Assembly (NCBI GenBank): GCA_030424845.1
Contig: JAUHWC010000001.1
Coordinates: forward strand, 620,001-684,000
DNA length: 64,000 nucleotides
From: Alphaproteobacteria bacterium
GTDB lineage: Bacteria; Pseudomonadota; Alphaproteobacteria; Sphingomonadales; Sphingomonadaceae
Direction: 5' to 3'
Positions 56,572 to 64,000 of this stretch are shown here, in pieces. The notes under the pieces were generated by a model. That model was not told the DNA's origin and searched no databases. It saw nothing but the letters and a program-made list of their open reading frames with translations. The number at the start of each line of letters is the position of its first letter. Positions within the stretch are counted from its first letter, which is position 1. The translations under genes were made by a program, and so were the position numbers.

Positions 56572-57798
56572 TCAATCCGCCAGCCACAGCTCGTGGCTGT
56601 CGATGCGGATCATGGTCACGGCGCGCTGGGCAGCTGCCCTGGCCAGCGCTTCGCTGCGGAAAGCGTCGTGCGTCATGCGCTCTGCCAGAAGCAGGTCGGC
56701 AAGGTCTATCTCGCCCAGTTCAAGGCCGCGGCGCTGGCGCAGCAGGGCAGACATCTGCGCCTCCAGCGCCTCGCGCGCACGGCGCCAGGCGGCTAGTCGA
56801 TAGCGGGCGTCGGCGATGTCGGCCTGTGCCGTCTCGAGAACCTCGAAACGGGCAAGGCTCGCTTCTGCCGTGGCGGCACTGGCTTGCGCTGCTGCCTGGT
56901 CAGCCAGGGCGGCGCGATGGCTGCCGCCGAATGGAATGGAGAAGACCAGCCCCGCACCGCGTTCCGCACCGCCGCGTTCGGAAAAGAGCCGCACCCCGAT
57001 GGAGGGATCCGCCATACGGTCGAGCCGCGTGCGTTCGGCATAGGAAGCCATTGCCCGCGCCTCCGCCTCGGCAGCGGCGATCTCGTGGCTGTTGGCAATC
57101 ACGAGGTCGCCAAAGCGCTCCAGCGTGGCCGGATCGATGTCAGGCTGCGGGATATCGGGCGCTTCGGCCGGCAAGGCCAGCGAGGGGAAATGGGTTTCCA
57201 GCCGCGCACGGGCGAGCGCCGCCTGACCGACAGATTCCTCTGCCAGCACGCGCGCCGCGCCCAGCGCAGCCCTGGCCTGGTCCACCTCCAGCAAGGAGGC
57301 ATCGCCCAGCTCGGCGCGCCGTTCGACGGCATGAAGCGCGGTTTCGAGGTTGCCGACCGCGCGTTGATCCACGCGGGCGGCAGCAGAGGCTTCCAGCCAA
57401 TCCCACCAGTGCCCCGCCAGCACGAGGGCTGCCTGGTGGCGCGCATCTTCGGCAAGATTTTCTGCCGCATCCACCTGGTGCGTGCCGATGGCGCGATCGA
57501 GCCGCGCCTTGCCCGGCAGGCGAAAGGCCCGCGTCAACTCGGCATCGAACTCATCGAAATCACCTTCCAGGTCGATGCTGCGGCGGGTGTAGCTGCCGGT
57601 AAAGGTCAACTCGTGCGGGCCGACAGCGCGGGCATCGGCACCGGCGCGGGCAGCACCCACCCTTTCGCGCGCCGCCAGTACGGACGGGTGCGCATCCAGA
57701 GCAGCGGCAACCGATGCTTCGTCCGGCAAGCCGGGTTCGGCCAAGACAGGTGCGGCGAGCGCCAGCAGCGGCAGCGCAAGGAGGGCGAGCGACCTCAT
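56572..57798 (-). CDS. TolC-like outer-membrane factor of a metal RND pump
   Basis: 408 residues; signal peptide to APVLAE. Long helical hairpins rich in Ala, Glu and Arg with the two repeats of the OMF family (SVAALDAHPSVLAARERVG-like opening, ELGDASLLEVDQARAALGAA, EIAAAEAEARAMASYAERTR, LELGEIDLADLLLAERMTHD). It forms the outer-membrane tunnel for the RND pump encoded upstream and overlaps that gene by ATGA. It is CzcC/CusC-like by context but short, and no lipobox is visible. Third and last gene of the efflux operon. Confidence 0.87.
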   Translation of the reverse strand: MRSLALLALPLLALAAPVLAEPGLPDEASVAAALDAHPSVLAARERVGAARAGADARAVGPHELTFTGSYTRRSIDLEGDFDEFDAELTRAFRLPGKARLDRAIGTHQVDAAENLAEDARHQAALVLAGHWWDWLEASAAARVDQRAVGNLETALHAVERRAELGDASLLEVDQARAALGAARVLAEESVGQAALARARLETHFPSLALPAEAPDIPQPDIDPATLERFGDLVIANSHEIAAAEAEARAMASYAERTRLDRMADPSIGVRLFSERGGAERGAGLVFSIPFGGSHRAALADQAAAQASAATAEASLARFEVLETAQADIADARYRLAAWRRAREALEAQMSALLRQRRGLELGEIDLADLLLAERMTHDAFRSEALARAAAQRAVTMIRIDSHELWLAD

Positions 57799-60700
57799 GC
57801 GTAATCCTCCTCTGTCAGCCCTTCCTCGGCATGTTCACCCGGACTTTCGCCAAAGCGTTCGTAAAGGATCGGCAGCAGCACCAGCGTCAGCAAGGTGGCC
57901 GATACCAGACCGCCCACGACGACGATGGCCAGCGGCTTCTGGATCTCGGAGCCCGGCCCTGTCGCAAACAGCAGCGGGACAAGGCCGAAAGCGGCGATGC
58001 TGGCAGTCATCAGGACAGGCCGCAGGCGGCGTTCGGCGCCTTGCCGCACTGCCTCTGCCAGCGGCACGCCGTTGGATCGCAATTGACGGAAATAGGTGAC
58101 CATCACCAGGCCGTTCAGCACCGCGATGCCAAACAGGGCGATGAAGCCCACCGATGCGGGAACCGAGAGATACTCGCCCGAAAGGGCCAGCGCGATCATC
58201 CCGCCCACCATGGCGAAGGGGATGTTGGTGAGGATTAACAGGGATGCCCGCACCGACCCGAGGGTGAAGTAGAGAATGCCGAAGATCAGCAGCACGCTGA
58301 CCGGCAGCACGATGCCCAGCCGCGCACTGGCGCGCTGCTGGTTTTCGAACTGGCCGCCCCATTCGAGGCGATAGCCCGCGGGAAGGGGAACATTCTGCGC
58401 AATGTCGGCCCTTGCTTCCTCCACGTAGCCCACAAGGTCGCGCCCGGATACGAACGCCTGCACGAGGGCGAAGCGCGATCCGTTCTCGTGCTCCAGCTTC
58501 ACCGGGCCTTCGGTCAGGGAAACACGGGCAACGTCGCTGGCGCGCACCAACTGGCCTGTCGGGGACTGGTAGAGCTGGTCGGCAAAGGCTTGCGGCGTAT
58601 CGGCATGCGAACCTTCGCCGCGCACCACGATGGGGATGCGGCGATTACCGTCCGCCACCACGCCGGCATGCATGCCCTCGACCTGTGCACGCATCATGTC
58701 CTGCAGGCCGGTAACGGGCATGCCAAGCCGCCCGGCAGCGACCCGGTCGATATCCAGCTGCATGTAGTCGACGGTATCGTTCGCCACCGTCATGGCTTCG
58801 CTGGTGCCCTCGATGGTTTCGAGCCGCGCCTGGATTTCCCCGGCAAGGCGGGACAACTCGGCAAGGTCCGGGCCGAACAGCTTGATCGCCAGGTCGCCGC
58901 GCGCACCGGTGAGCATTTCGGATGTGCGCATGTCGATCGGCTGGGTGAAGCTGGGTTCGATACCGGGGAAACGCTCCATCACGCCACGCAGCTGGTCCAC
59001 CAGCCAATCCTTGTCCTGCACACGCCATTCGTCGCGCGGAGCAAGCTGGAGGAAGGCATCGCTTTCATTGAGGCCCATGGGGTCAAGGCCGATCTCGTCC
59101 GAACCCACGCGGGCGATGATCGCCTCCACTTCGGGCACCTCTTCCATGATGGCGCGCTCGATGGCGAGGTCACCCTCAACCGAATGGTCCAGCGATACCG
59201 AAGGCAGCTTGGCCAGCTGCATGACCACCGAACCCTCGTCCATCACCGGAAGGAAGGTCTTGCCGGTCATGGTGTATGCGATGCCGGTCACCACAAGCGA
59301 TGCGGCGGCGATGCCATAGACCAGCGGCTTGCGGGCGAAGGATCCGGCAAGCAGGCGCGAATAGCGCGGTGAGATCTTGCGCATCAGCCAGGGCTCGTGC
59401 TCGCCCTCCTTCACTTTCAGCAGGTAGTAGGCGATGACAGGGATCAGGGTGAGCGACAGCAGCAGGGCAGACAGTAGCGCCAGCACGATCGTGAGCGCCA
59501 CGGGGGAGAACAGCTTGCCTTCCAGTCCTTCCAGCGTCAGCAGCGGCAGGAACACGATGGCAATGATGGCAAGGCCGGATGCCACCGGCTTTGCCACCTC
59601 AAGGGTGGCGTGAAGGATGTTGTAGGCCTTGCCCATGCGGGCGTGCTTGCGGTCTGACAGGCGCTCCACCACGTTCTCGACCACCACCACCGCGCCATCG
59701 ACGAGCATGCCCACGGCAATCGCCAGCCCGCCCAGGCTCATGAGGTTTGCGGTAAGGCCGATGGCGCGCATGAATATGAACGTCAGCAGGGCCGCCATCG
59801 GCAACGCCAGCGCCACGATCACCGAAGCGCGCAGGTCTCCCAGAAACAAGAGCAGCAGGATCACCACCAGCACGGTTGCCTCCAGCAGAGCGCTTTCCAC
59901 CGTGCCAACGGCGCGTTCGATCAGGTTGGAGCGATCATAGAACACGTCCACTTCCATGCCTTCGGGAAGGCTGGGTGCGATCTCTCCAAGCCGTTGTTCC
60001 ACGCCGGACACGACTTGCGATGCGTCCGCGCCGCGCAGGCCGATGACAAGGCCCTGCACCGCCTCGCCCGTGCCGTCGCGCGTGACCGCGCCATAGCGGG
60101 TGAGGCTGCCCGTGCGCACATCGGCCACATCGCCAAGGCGGATCACCGCGCCGCCATCGGCACGCACCACGGTATTGGCGAGGTCCTCCAGCGTTTCGAT
60201 TGCCCCGGTGGAGCGCACGATCAGCGCCTCCTCTCCCGTGGTCAGCCGGCCGGCCCCGTCGTTGCGGTTGTCGCTGGCGATTGCATCGGCAAGATCCGCG
60301 GTGGAGAGGCCAGCGGCGGCCAGCGCGGAATTGTCAGGCGCGACCTCGAAGGTTTCGACATATCCGCCAAGCGCATTCACATCCGCCACGCCGGGAACCG
60401 TGCGCAGCGCGGGTCGGATGATCCAGTCCAGCACGCGGCGCTTTTCGGCAAGATCCTGCGGCCCTTCCAGCGTGAACATGTACATGTCCGACAAGGGCGT
60501 GGAGATCGGCGCCATGCCGCCTTCCACCGTATCGGGCAGGTCGTCCATCACCGAGTTGAGCCGTTCGGAAACCTGCTGCCGCGCCCAGTAGATGTCGGTC
60601 CCGTCCTCGAAATCGATGGTGATATCGGCAATCGCGTATTTGGCGACGGAACGCAGCACGCTCTGGTCCGGGATGCCGAGCATCTCCATCTCGATCGGGG

Positions 60701-60899
60701 TGATCACGCGGCTTTCCACCTCCTCGGGCGTCATGCCGGGCGCGCGCAGGATGATCTTGACCTGGGTCGAGCTGATGTCGGGGAAGGCATCGATCGGAAG
60801 GCGGGCGAAGGACCATGCGCCAATGCCGGCCAGGATCACCGCAAGGCCGATGACGGCAAGGCGCAGCGAAAGCGCCTTTTCGATGAGGGTGCGCATCAT
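57795..60899 (-). CDS. Heavy-metal efflux RND transporter (CzcA/CusA family)
   Basis: 1034 residues, inner-membrane proton antiporter that exports metal cations. The opening LRLAVIGLAVILAGIGAWSF starts helix 1. DFEDGTDIYWARQQVSERLN (residues 96-115) is the signature of heavy-metal RND pumps, absent from drug pumps. The helix-4 relay region IAVGMLVDGAVVVVENVVER (about residue 400) keeps the Asp and Glu residues used by CzcA. Two large periplasmic loops and twelve membrane helices fit the family. Metal choice (Cu/Ag, or Zn/Co/Cd) cannot be decided: the Met residues I can see do not clearly match the CusA triad. Middle gene of the operon, 4 bases after the adaptor gene. Confidence 0.92.
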   Translation of the reverse strand: MMRTLIEKALSLRLAVIGLAVILAGIGAWSFARLPIDAFPDISSTQVKIILRAPGMTPEEVESRVITPIEMEMLGIPDQSVLRSVAKYAIADITIDFEDGTDIYWARQQVSERLNSVMDDLPDTVEGGMAPISTPLSDMYMFTLEGPQDLAEKRRVLDWIIRPALRTVPGVADVNALGGYVETFEVAPDNSALAAAGLSTADLADAIASDNRNDGAGRLTTGEEALIVRSTGAIETLEDLANTVVRADGGAVIRLGDVADVRTGSLTRYGAVTRDGTGEAVQGLVIGLRGADASQVVSGVEQRLGEIAPSLPEGMEVDVFYDRSNLIERAVGTVESALLEATVLVVILLLLFLGDLRASVIVALALPMAALLTFIFMRAIGLTANLMSLGGLAIAVGMLVDGAVVVVENVVERLSDRKHARMGKAYNILHATLEVAKPVASGLAIIAIVFLPLLTLEGLEGKLFSPVALTIVLALLSALLLSLTLIPVIAYYLLKVKEGEHEPWLMRKISPRYSRLLAGSFARKPLVYGIAAASLVVTGIAYTMTGKTFLPVMDEGSVVMQLAKLPSVSLDHSVEGDLAIERAIMEEVPEVEAIIARVGSDEIGLDPMGLNESDAFLQLAPRDEWRVQDKDWLVDQLRGVMERFPGIEPSFTQPIDMRTSEMLTGARGDLAIKLFGPDLAELSRLAGEIQARLETIEGTSEAMTVANDTVDYMQLDIDRVAAGRLGMPVTGLQDMMRAQVEGMHAGVVADGNRRIPIVVRGEGSHADTPQAFADQLYQSPTGQLVRASDVARVSLTEGPVKLEHENGSRFALVQAFVSGRDLVGYVEEARADIAQNVPLPAGYRLEWGGQFENQQRASARLGIVLPVSVLLIFGILYFTLGSVRASLLILTNIPFAMVGGMIALALSGEYLSVPASVGFIALFGIAVLNGLVMVTYFRQLRSNGVPLAEAVRQGAERRLRPVLMTASIAAFGLVPLLFATGPGSEIQKPLAIVVVGGLVSATLLTLVLLPILYERFGESPGEHAEEGLTEEDYA

Positions 60900-60903
60900 C
60901 GCC

Positions 60904-62001
60904 CTACTCCGCCGCAGCCGCCTTGAGTTCGGTCAGCGAACTTGTGGCGACGGTTTCGCCAGGATCGAGTCCTTCGGAAATCACCGCCGTACCGCCGGCA
61001 TTGGCCACCACGGTCACGGCGCGGGGCGAGAAGCCATCGCCTTCCTTGATGAAGACATGGTCCTCTCCGCCGATGCGGGTAACGGCAGCAGAGGGAACCG
61101 AGACCCCGCTGGTGGTGCTGGTACCGGTGATGGTAACCATCACGTTCTGCCCGGAGACGATGCCGGGCGCGGCGGAGACCGAAGCCGTTGCCGGAACAGC
61201 GCGGGTTTGCGGATCGATGGATGGCGCAACGGCCAGCACTTGACCGCCAATGGGCATCTCCTGCCCGTCGATACCGGTCGTCACGCTGACTTCCACGGCC
61301 ATGCCGGGCCGGACCTGCCGGGCCAGCCGTTCGGGCAGTTGCAGCTCGAGCCGGTAGGGGCCGTTGGCCTCCACCACGAAGGGGGCCTCCATCCCGTCCA
61401 CCGGTCCGCCCGTTTCCACGCCGACATGGGCAACGCGGCCTGAAATGGGCGCGCGCAAGGTCATCGTGCCGTCAGGTCCGGTGCCGGAAATCGCCGCCAT
61501 GCGCTGGGCTTCTGCAAGCGTCGCGCGGGCCTGCTGCAATTCGGCTTGCGCCTGGTCCATCCGGGCCTGCGCGACAATGCCTTCCTCCAGCAATTGTCCC
61601 ATGCGCGAGGCTTGCGCTTCGGCCAGTTGCAGCTGGGATCGGGCGCGGGAGAGATCCGCGCTGATGGAAACCGGCTCTGCCGCGCGAACCAGCGCCAGCG
61701 GGGCACCGCGCGACACTGCCTGGCCTTCGGTCACGTAAACGCGGATCGCTGCCCCGGCGAAGGGCGGCGTCACCGCCACGCGGGCTTGCGGTGCAAGCGT
61801 TACCCGCCCCGGCACGGTGCCAAGCGGCACGCCTTCGGCCAGCTGCGCCTGCGCCGTTTCGATGGCAAGGCCGGATGCTTGCGTAGCATCCTGCGCGCTT
61901 GCGGCAGCACTATCGGGTGCAGCGGCATCCTCGCTATCGGAACAGGCGGAAAGGCCCAGGATCAGGCCCGTGGCTACAATGGCGGTCAATCGCGTTATCA
62001 T
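60904..62001 (-). CDS. RND periplasmic adaptor (CzcB/CusB-like) lipoprotein
   Basis: 365 residues. Lipobox GLSAC lipidates Cys20. Membrane-fusion-protein plan: barrel-sandwich halves around an alpha-hairpin (RARSQLQLAEAQASRMGQLL, ARMDQAQAELQQARATLAEA), then GTMTLRAPISGRVAHVGVET, beta-barrel VEANGPYRLELQLPERLARQ, VEVSVTTGIDGQEMPIGGQV and a membrane-proximal end. No His-rich or Met-rich metal-binding N-terminus is obvious. It joins the RND pump to the outer-membrane factor. First gene of the operon and divergent from the two-component system, with 113 bases between. Confidence 0.88.
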   Translation of the reverse strand: MITRLTAIVATGLILGLSACSDSEDAAAPDSAAASAQDATQASGLAIETAQAQLAEGVPLGTVPGRVTLAPQARVAVTPPFAGAAIRVYVTEGQAVSRGAPLALVRAAEPVSISADLSRARSQLQLAEAQASRMGQLLEEGIVAQARMDQAQAELQQARATLAEAQRMAAISGTGPDGTMTLRAPISGRVAHVGVETGGPVDGMEAPFVVEANGPYRLELQLPERLARQVRPGMAVEVSVTTGIDGQEMPIGGQVLAVAPSIDPQTRAVPATASVSAAPGIVSGQNVMVTITGTSTTSGVSVPSAAVTRIGGEDHVFIKEGDGFSPRAVTVVANAGGTAVISEGLDPGETVATSSLTELKAAAAE

Positions 62002-62025
62002 GGAGGCAGGAAATGCGCCGCGAAG

Positions 62026-62065
62026 CTGACAACAACTTGTCAGTTTGCCAGCTTCTTGTCAGTTT
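62026..62065. promoter_or_regulatory. Repeat cluster in the pump/regulator control region
   Basis: CTGACAA-CAAC-TTGTCAG (62026-62043) is an inverted repeat, and TTGTCAGTTT occurs twice in direct orientation (62037-62046 and 62056-62065; 19 bases apart). OmpR/PhoB-type regulators bind direct repeats; the neighbouring response regulator is the likely user, controlling both its own operon and the pump. Confidence 0.55.
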
Positions 62066-62114
62066 CATCCCGCAAACGGGTTCGCATGACCGGACCCGAG
62101 AACAGGCAGACGAC

Positions 62115-62771
62115 ATGCGCTTGCTGCTGGTAGAAGACGATCCCGAACTCGGCCGACGGCTGAGCGACCGCTTGCGCAATGCGGATTACGCGGTGGACCT
62201 TGCCACCACTCGCAGCGAGGCCGAGGATTGGCCCGATCTCGACAAGATTGCCGCCGTGGTGCTGGACCTCGGCTTGCCCGATGGTGACGGGATCGAGCTG
62301 TTACGCCATTGGCGAGCGGCAGGCGTTTCGTGCCCCATCCTGATCCTGACAGCGCGCGGAAGCTGGCAGGACAAGGTCGAGGGCCTCAATGCAGGGGCGG
62401 ACGATTTCGTGGTCAAACCCGTGCGGTTCGAGGAGTTGCAGGCACGCCTCAATGCAATGTTCCGCCGCCATATGGGCAAGCGCGACAGCGCGCTGGAAGC
62501 AGGCACGCTGCGACTTGACCCGATTGCCCACATGGCCAGCGACAATGGCGAGGATCTGCAACTGAGCCGCAAGGAATTTGCCCTGCTGCACCTGTTCATG
62601 CGCCGCGCCGGGCAGGTTCTCTCTCAAGCCGACATCCTCGAGGACCTTTACGACCTGGAGGCAGAGCGCGAATTGAACACGGTTGAAGTGCTGGTGGGCC
62701 GCCTGCGCCGCAAGATCGGCAAGCAGCGCATCTCCACCCATCGCGGCCTTGGCTACAGGCTGGAAAGGTGA
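62115..62771 (+). CDS. OmpR/PhoB-family response regulator
   Basis: 218 residues. Receiver domain: acidic pocket Glu7-Asp8-Asp9 (LLVEDDPELG), phospho-acceptor Asp51 in VVLDLGLPDGDG, Thr79 and Lys101 (FVVKP). The C-terminal winged helix (LSRKEFALLHLFMRRAGQVL, ELNTVEVLVGRLRRKIGKQR, ISTHRGLGYRLER) is of the PhoB/QseB/PmrA type. Being divergent from a heavy-metal efflux operon, it should activate that operon on a metal signal. Its stop overlaps the sensor kinase start as GTGA. ATG at 62115. Confidence 0.93.
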   Translation: MRLLLVEDDPELGRRLSDRLRNADYAVDLATTRSEAEDWPDLDKIAAVVLDLGLPDGDGIELLRHWRAAGVSCPILILTARGSWQDKVEGLNAGADDFVVKPVRFEELQARLNAMFRRHMGKRDSALEAGTLRLDPIAHMASDNGEDLQLSRKEFALLHLFMRRAGQVLSQADILEDLYDLEAERELNTVEVLVGRLRRKIGKQRISTHRGLGYRLER

Positions 62772-64000
62772 CGCCGCCCCTGCCCCGTTCCGGCAGCCTG
62801 CGCCTGCGCTTCATGCTGGCCATCGGCCTGTGGGTGAGCCTGGGCATCCTGGGCATCTGGTTCACCGCGACACAGGTCTTCGCGAACCACATCGAACAAA
62901 GCTATCACGAGGAGTTGGAAGTCCACGTGCGCGAGCTGGCCCGACTGACGGAGATCGGCCCGGACGGCACGCCGTTCCTCAGCCGCCCGCTGTCCGATCC
63001 GCGTTATGAAGTGCCCTTGTCGGGCTTCTACTGGCAGGTGAGCATTCCCGGCAAGACAGCGCTGAAGTCCGAAAGCATGACGCGCGGCGAACTGGACCAG
63101 AGCGTGGCCCATTCGCCCGATATCGACCACGTGGTGGAAGAAGGCCCCACCGGCGCTGCCATCACCTACGGCATTATCGAGTGGGGGCCTGCTGGCGAGG
63201 AAGTGCATATCGTGATCGCCACGGACCAGAGCGAGCTGGACAACACCATTGCCGATTTCACCCGGGAACTGACGATCTGGCTGGTCACGCTGGCGGCCCT
63301 GCTGCTGGCCACCGGCCTGGCGATCATTTCCTTCGGCCTGCGCCCGCTCAACCGGCTGGGCAGCGCCATCACCCGCTTGCGCGGCGGACAGGCGAGCAGC
63401 CTTGAAGGCACCTATCCGACCGAAATCGCACCGCTGGTCAGCGACCTAAACGCCTATATCGACCAGACCAACGAACTGGTGGAACGCGGCCGCGTGCAGG
63501 CCGGCAATCTTGCCCATTCGCTGCGCACGCCGCTGGCCGTGGTGACGGACGAGGCAGAGCGCATGGCCGAAAGGCCCGGCTGCGCCGATTCGGCGCAAGT
63601 GTTGCTGGAACAATCCGAACGCATGCAGCAGCAGATCGATTACCAGCTCGCCCGAGCGCGCTCGGCAGCAAGCGCCCGCCTGCCCGGCGCGCAGGCCGTG
63701 TTCCCGGATCTTGCCCAACCGCTGGTAGGAGCGATGGAACGGCTCCACCGCGAGGTGACCTACGTGATCCATTGCGAGGATCCACCGGTCAGCTTGATGG
63801 GCGACCCGGTCAACCTTGCCGAACTGCTGTCCATCCTGCTCGACAATGCCGGAAAGTGGGCGCGCAGCCGGGTGGACATGCACATCACCCGTACAGCAAG
63901 TGGCGCGGTGCAGATCACCATCTCCGATGATGGCCCGGGCATGAGCGAACACCAGTTGCAACACGCCTTCGATATCGGCAGCCGCTTTGATCCTGACATG
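62768..64000 (+). CDS. Sensor histidine kinase (partial, runs off the window)
   Basis: 411 codons are visible and the frame is still open at the window end. Two membrane helices (FMLAIGLWVSLGILGIWFTA at about 15-34 and LTIWLVTLAALLLATGLAII at about 168-187) flank a periplasmic sensor domain of some 130 residues without Cys or Met clusters. A HAMP-like linker follows (RPLNRLGSAITRLRGGQASS), then the H-box NLAHSLRTPLAVV with His250, the N-box LLSILLDNAGKWARS, and the G1 box DDGPGMSEHQ. The H-box with Leu-Arg-Thr-Pro and missing Glu after His is the PhoQ/QseC-related variant. GTG start overlapping the regulator stop. The last part of the ATPase domain lies outside. Confidence 0.92.
   Translation, partial: MTPPLPRSGSLRLRFMLAIGLWVSLGILGIWFTATQVFANHIEQSYHEELEVHVRELARLTEIGPDGTPFLSRPLSDPRYEVPLSGFYWQVSIPGKTALKSESMTRGELDQSVAHSPDIDHVVEEGPTGAAITYGIIEWGPAGEEVHIVIATDQSELDNTIADFTRELTIWLVTLAALLLATGLAIISFGLRPLNRLGSAITRLRGGQASSLEGTYPTEIAPLVSDLNAYIDQTNELVERGRVQAGNLAHSLRTPLAVVTDEAERMAERPGCADSAQVLLEQSERMQQQIDYQLARARSAASARLPGAQAVFPDLAQPLVGAMERLHREVTYVIHCEDPPVSLMGDPVNLAELLSILLDNAGKWARSRVDMHITRTASGAVQITISDDGPGMSEHQLQHAFDIGSRFDPDM

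Noticed and set aside
1-64000. CRISPR arrays, tRNA or rRNA genes, transposases, prophage genes, toxin-antitoxin pairs
   Set aside because: None could be recognised on either strand.

Overview
The window reads as a chromosomal segment of a GC-rich alphaproteobacterium of the order Sphingomonadales, most likely family Erythrobacteraceae (inference). Supporting signs are a circularly permuted two-piece tmRNA, a LOV-HTH regulator almost identical in plan to EL222 of Erythrobacter litoralis, a LigE-like glutathione transferase, a two-subunit hydroquinone dioxygenase of the type known from sphingomonads, and tightly packed operons with 4-base start/stop overlaps. I see no tRNA, rRNA, CRISPR array, prophage or classical insertion sequence.

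Layout. 1-13.1 kb is housekeeping: ndk, a lipoprotein, holC with a tiny DUF2256 gene, pepA, then lptD-surA-pdxA-rsmA (outer-membrane assembly, vitamin B6, rRNA methylation), a PilZ protein and an arginine succinyltransferase operon (M20 hydrolase-astA-astB). 13.1-19.6 kb holds a sigma-54-like promoter before a small membrane protein and a HIRAN protein of low GC, the permuted ssrA gene, a perfect 26-base inverted repeat, two mscL genes, a lemA-TPM-TPM operon, a Nudix hydrolase with a ketopantoate-reductase-like gene, and a GIY-YIG nuclease gene boxed by inverted palindromic repeats. 19.6-23.3 kb holds a 2-oxoglutarate oxygenase and a LigE-like beta-etherase, a 2-hydroxyacid dehydrogenase and a glycerate 3-kinase.

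23.4-49.8 kb is the striking part: five different PQQ-dependent dehydrogenases, each heading its own transcription unit (or standing alone), with two cytochromes c, four paralogous exported proteins of no known function (three in tandem), two exported or lipid-anchored esterases, a lipid-anchored VOC protein, a flavin monooxygenase, a cytoplasmic hydrolase, two related four-helix membrane proteins, a HupE/UreJ-like membrane protein with an anchored partner, and a DUF6152-like protein. This looks like a periplasmic oxidation island acting on alcohol or phenolic ester substrates. No pqq biosynthesis gene and no TonB-dependent receptor lies in the window. 49.8-56.6 kb holds a renalase-like FAD oxidoreductase with a DCC-type protein, the blue-light LOV-HTH regulator, a FadL-type porin, hydroquinone 1,2-dioxygenase (hqdA-hqdB) and an aldehyde dehydrogenase that fits 4-hydroxymuconic semialdehyde: the cytoplasmic end of a phenol route. 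56.6-64 kb is a heavy-metal RND efflux operon divergent from its two-component system, whose sensor gene runs off the window.

The most interesting link I found is regulatory. Perfect matches to the EL222 consensus (RGNCYWWRGNCY, from memory) lie just upstream of a TTGTTG -35 box in two places: before the third PQQ-dehydrogenase operon (33607-33618) and before the FAD oxidoreductase next to the LOV gene itself (51310-51321). This suggests blue-light control of part of the oxidation island. It is a hypothesis from sequence only.
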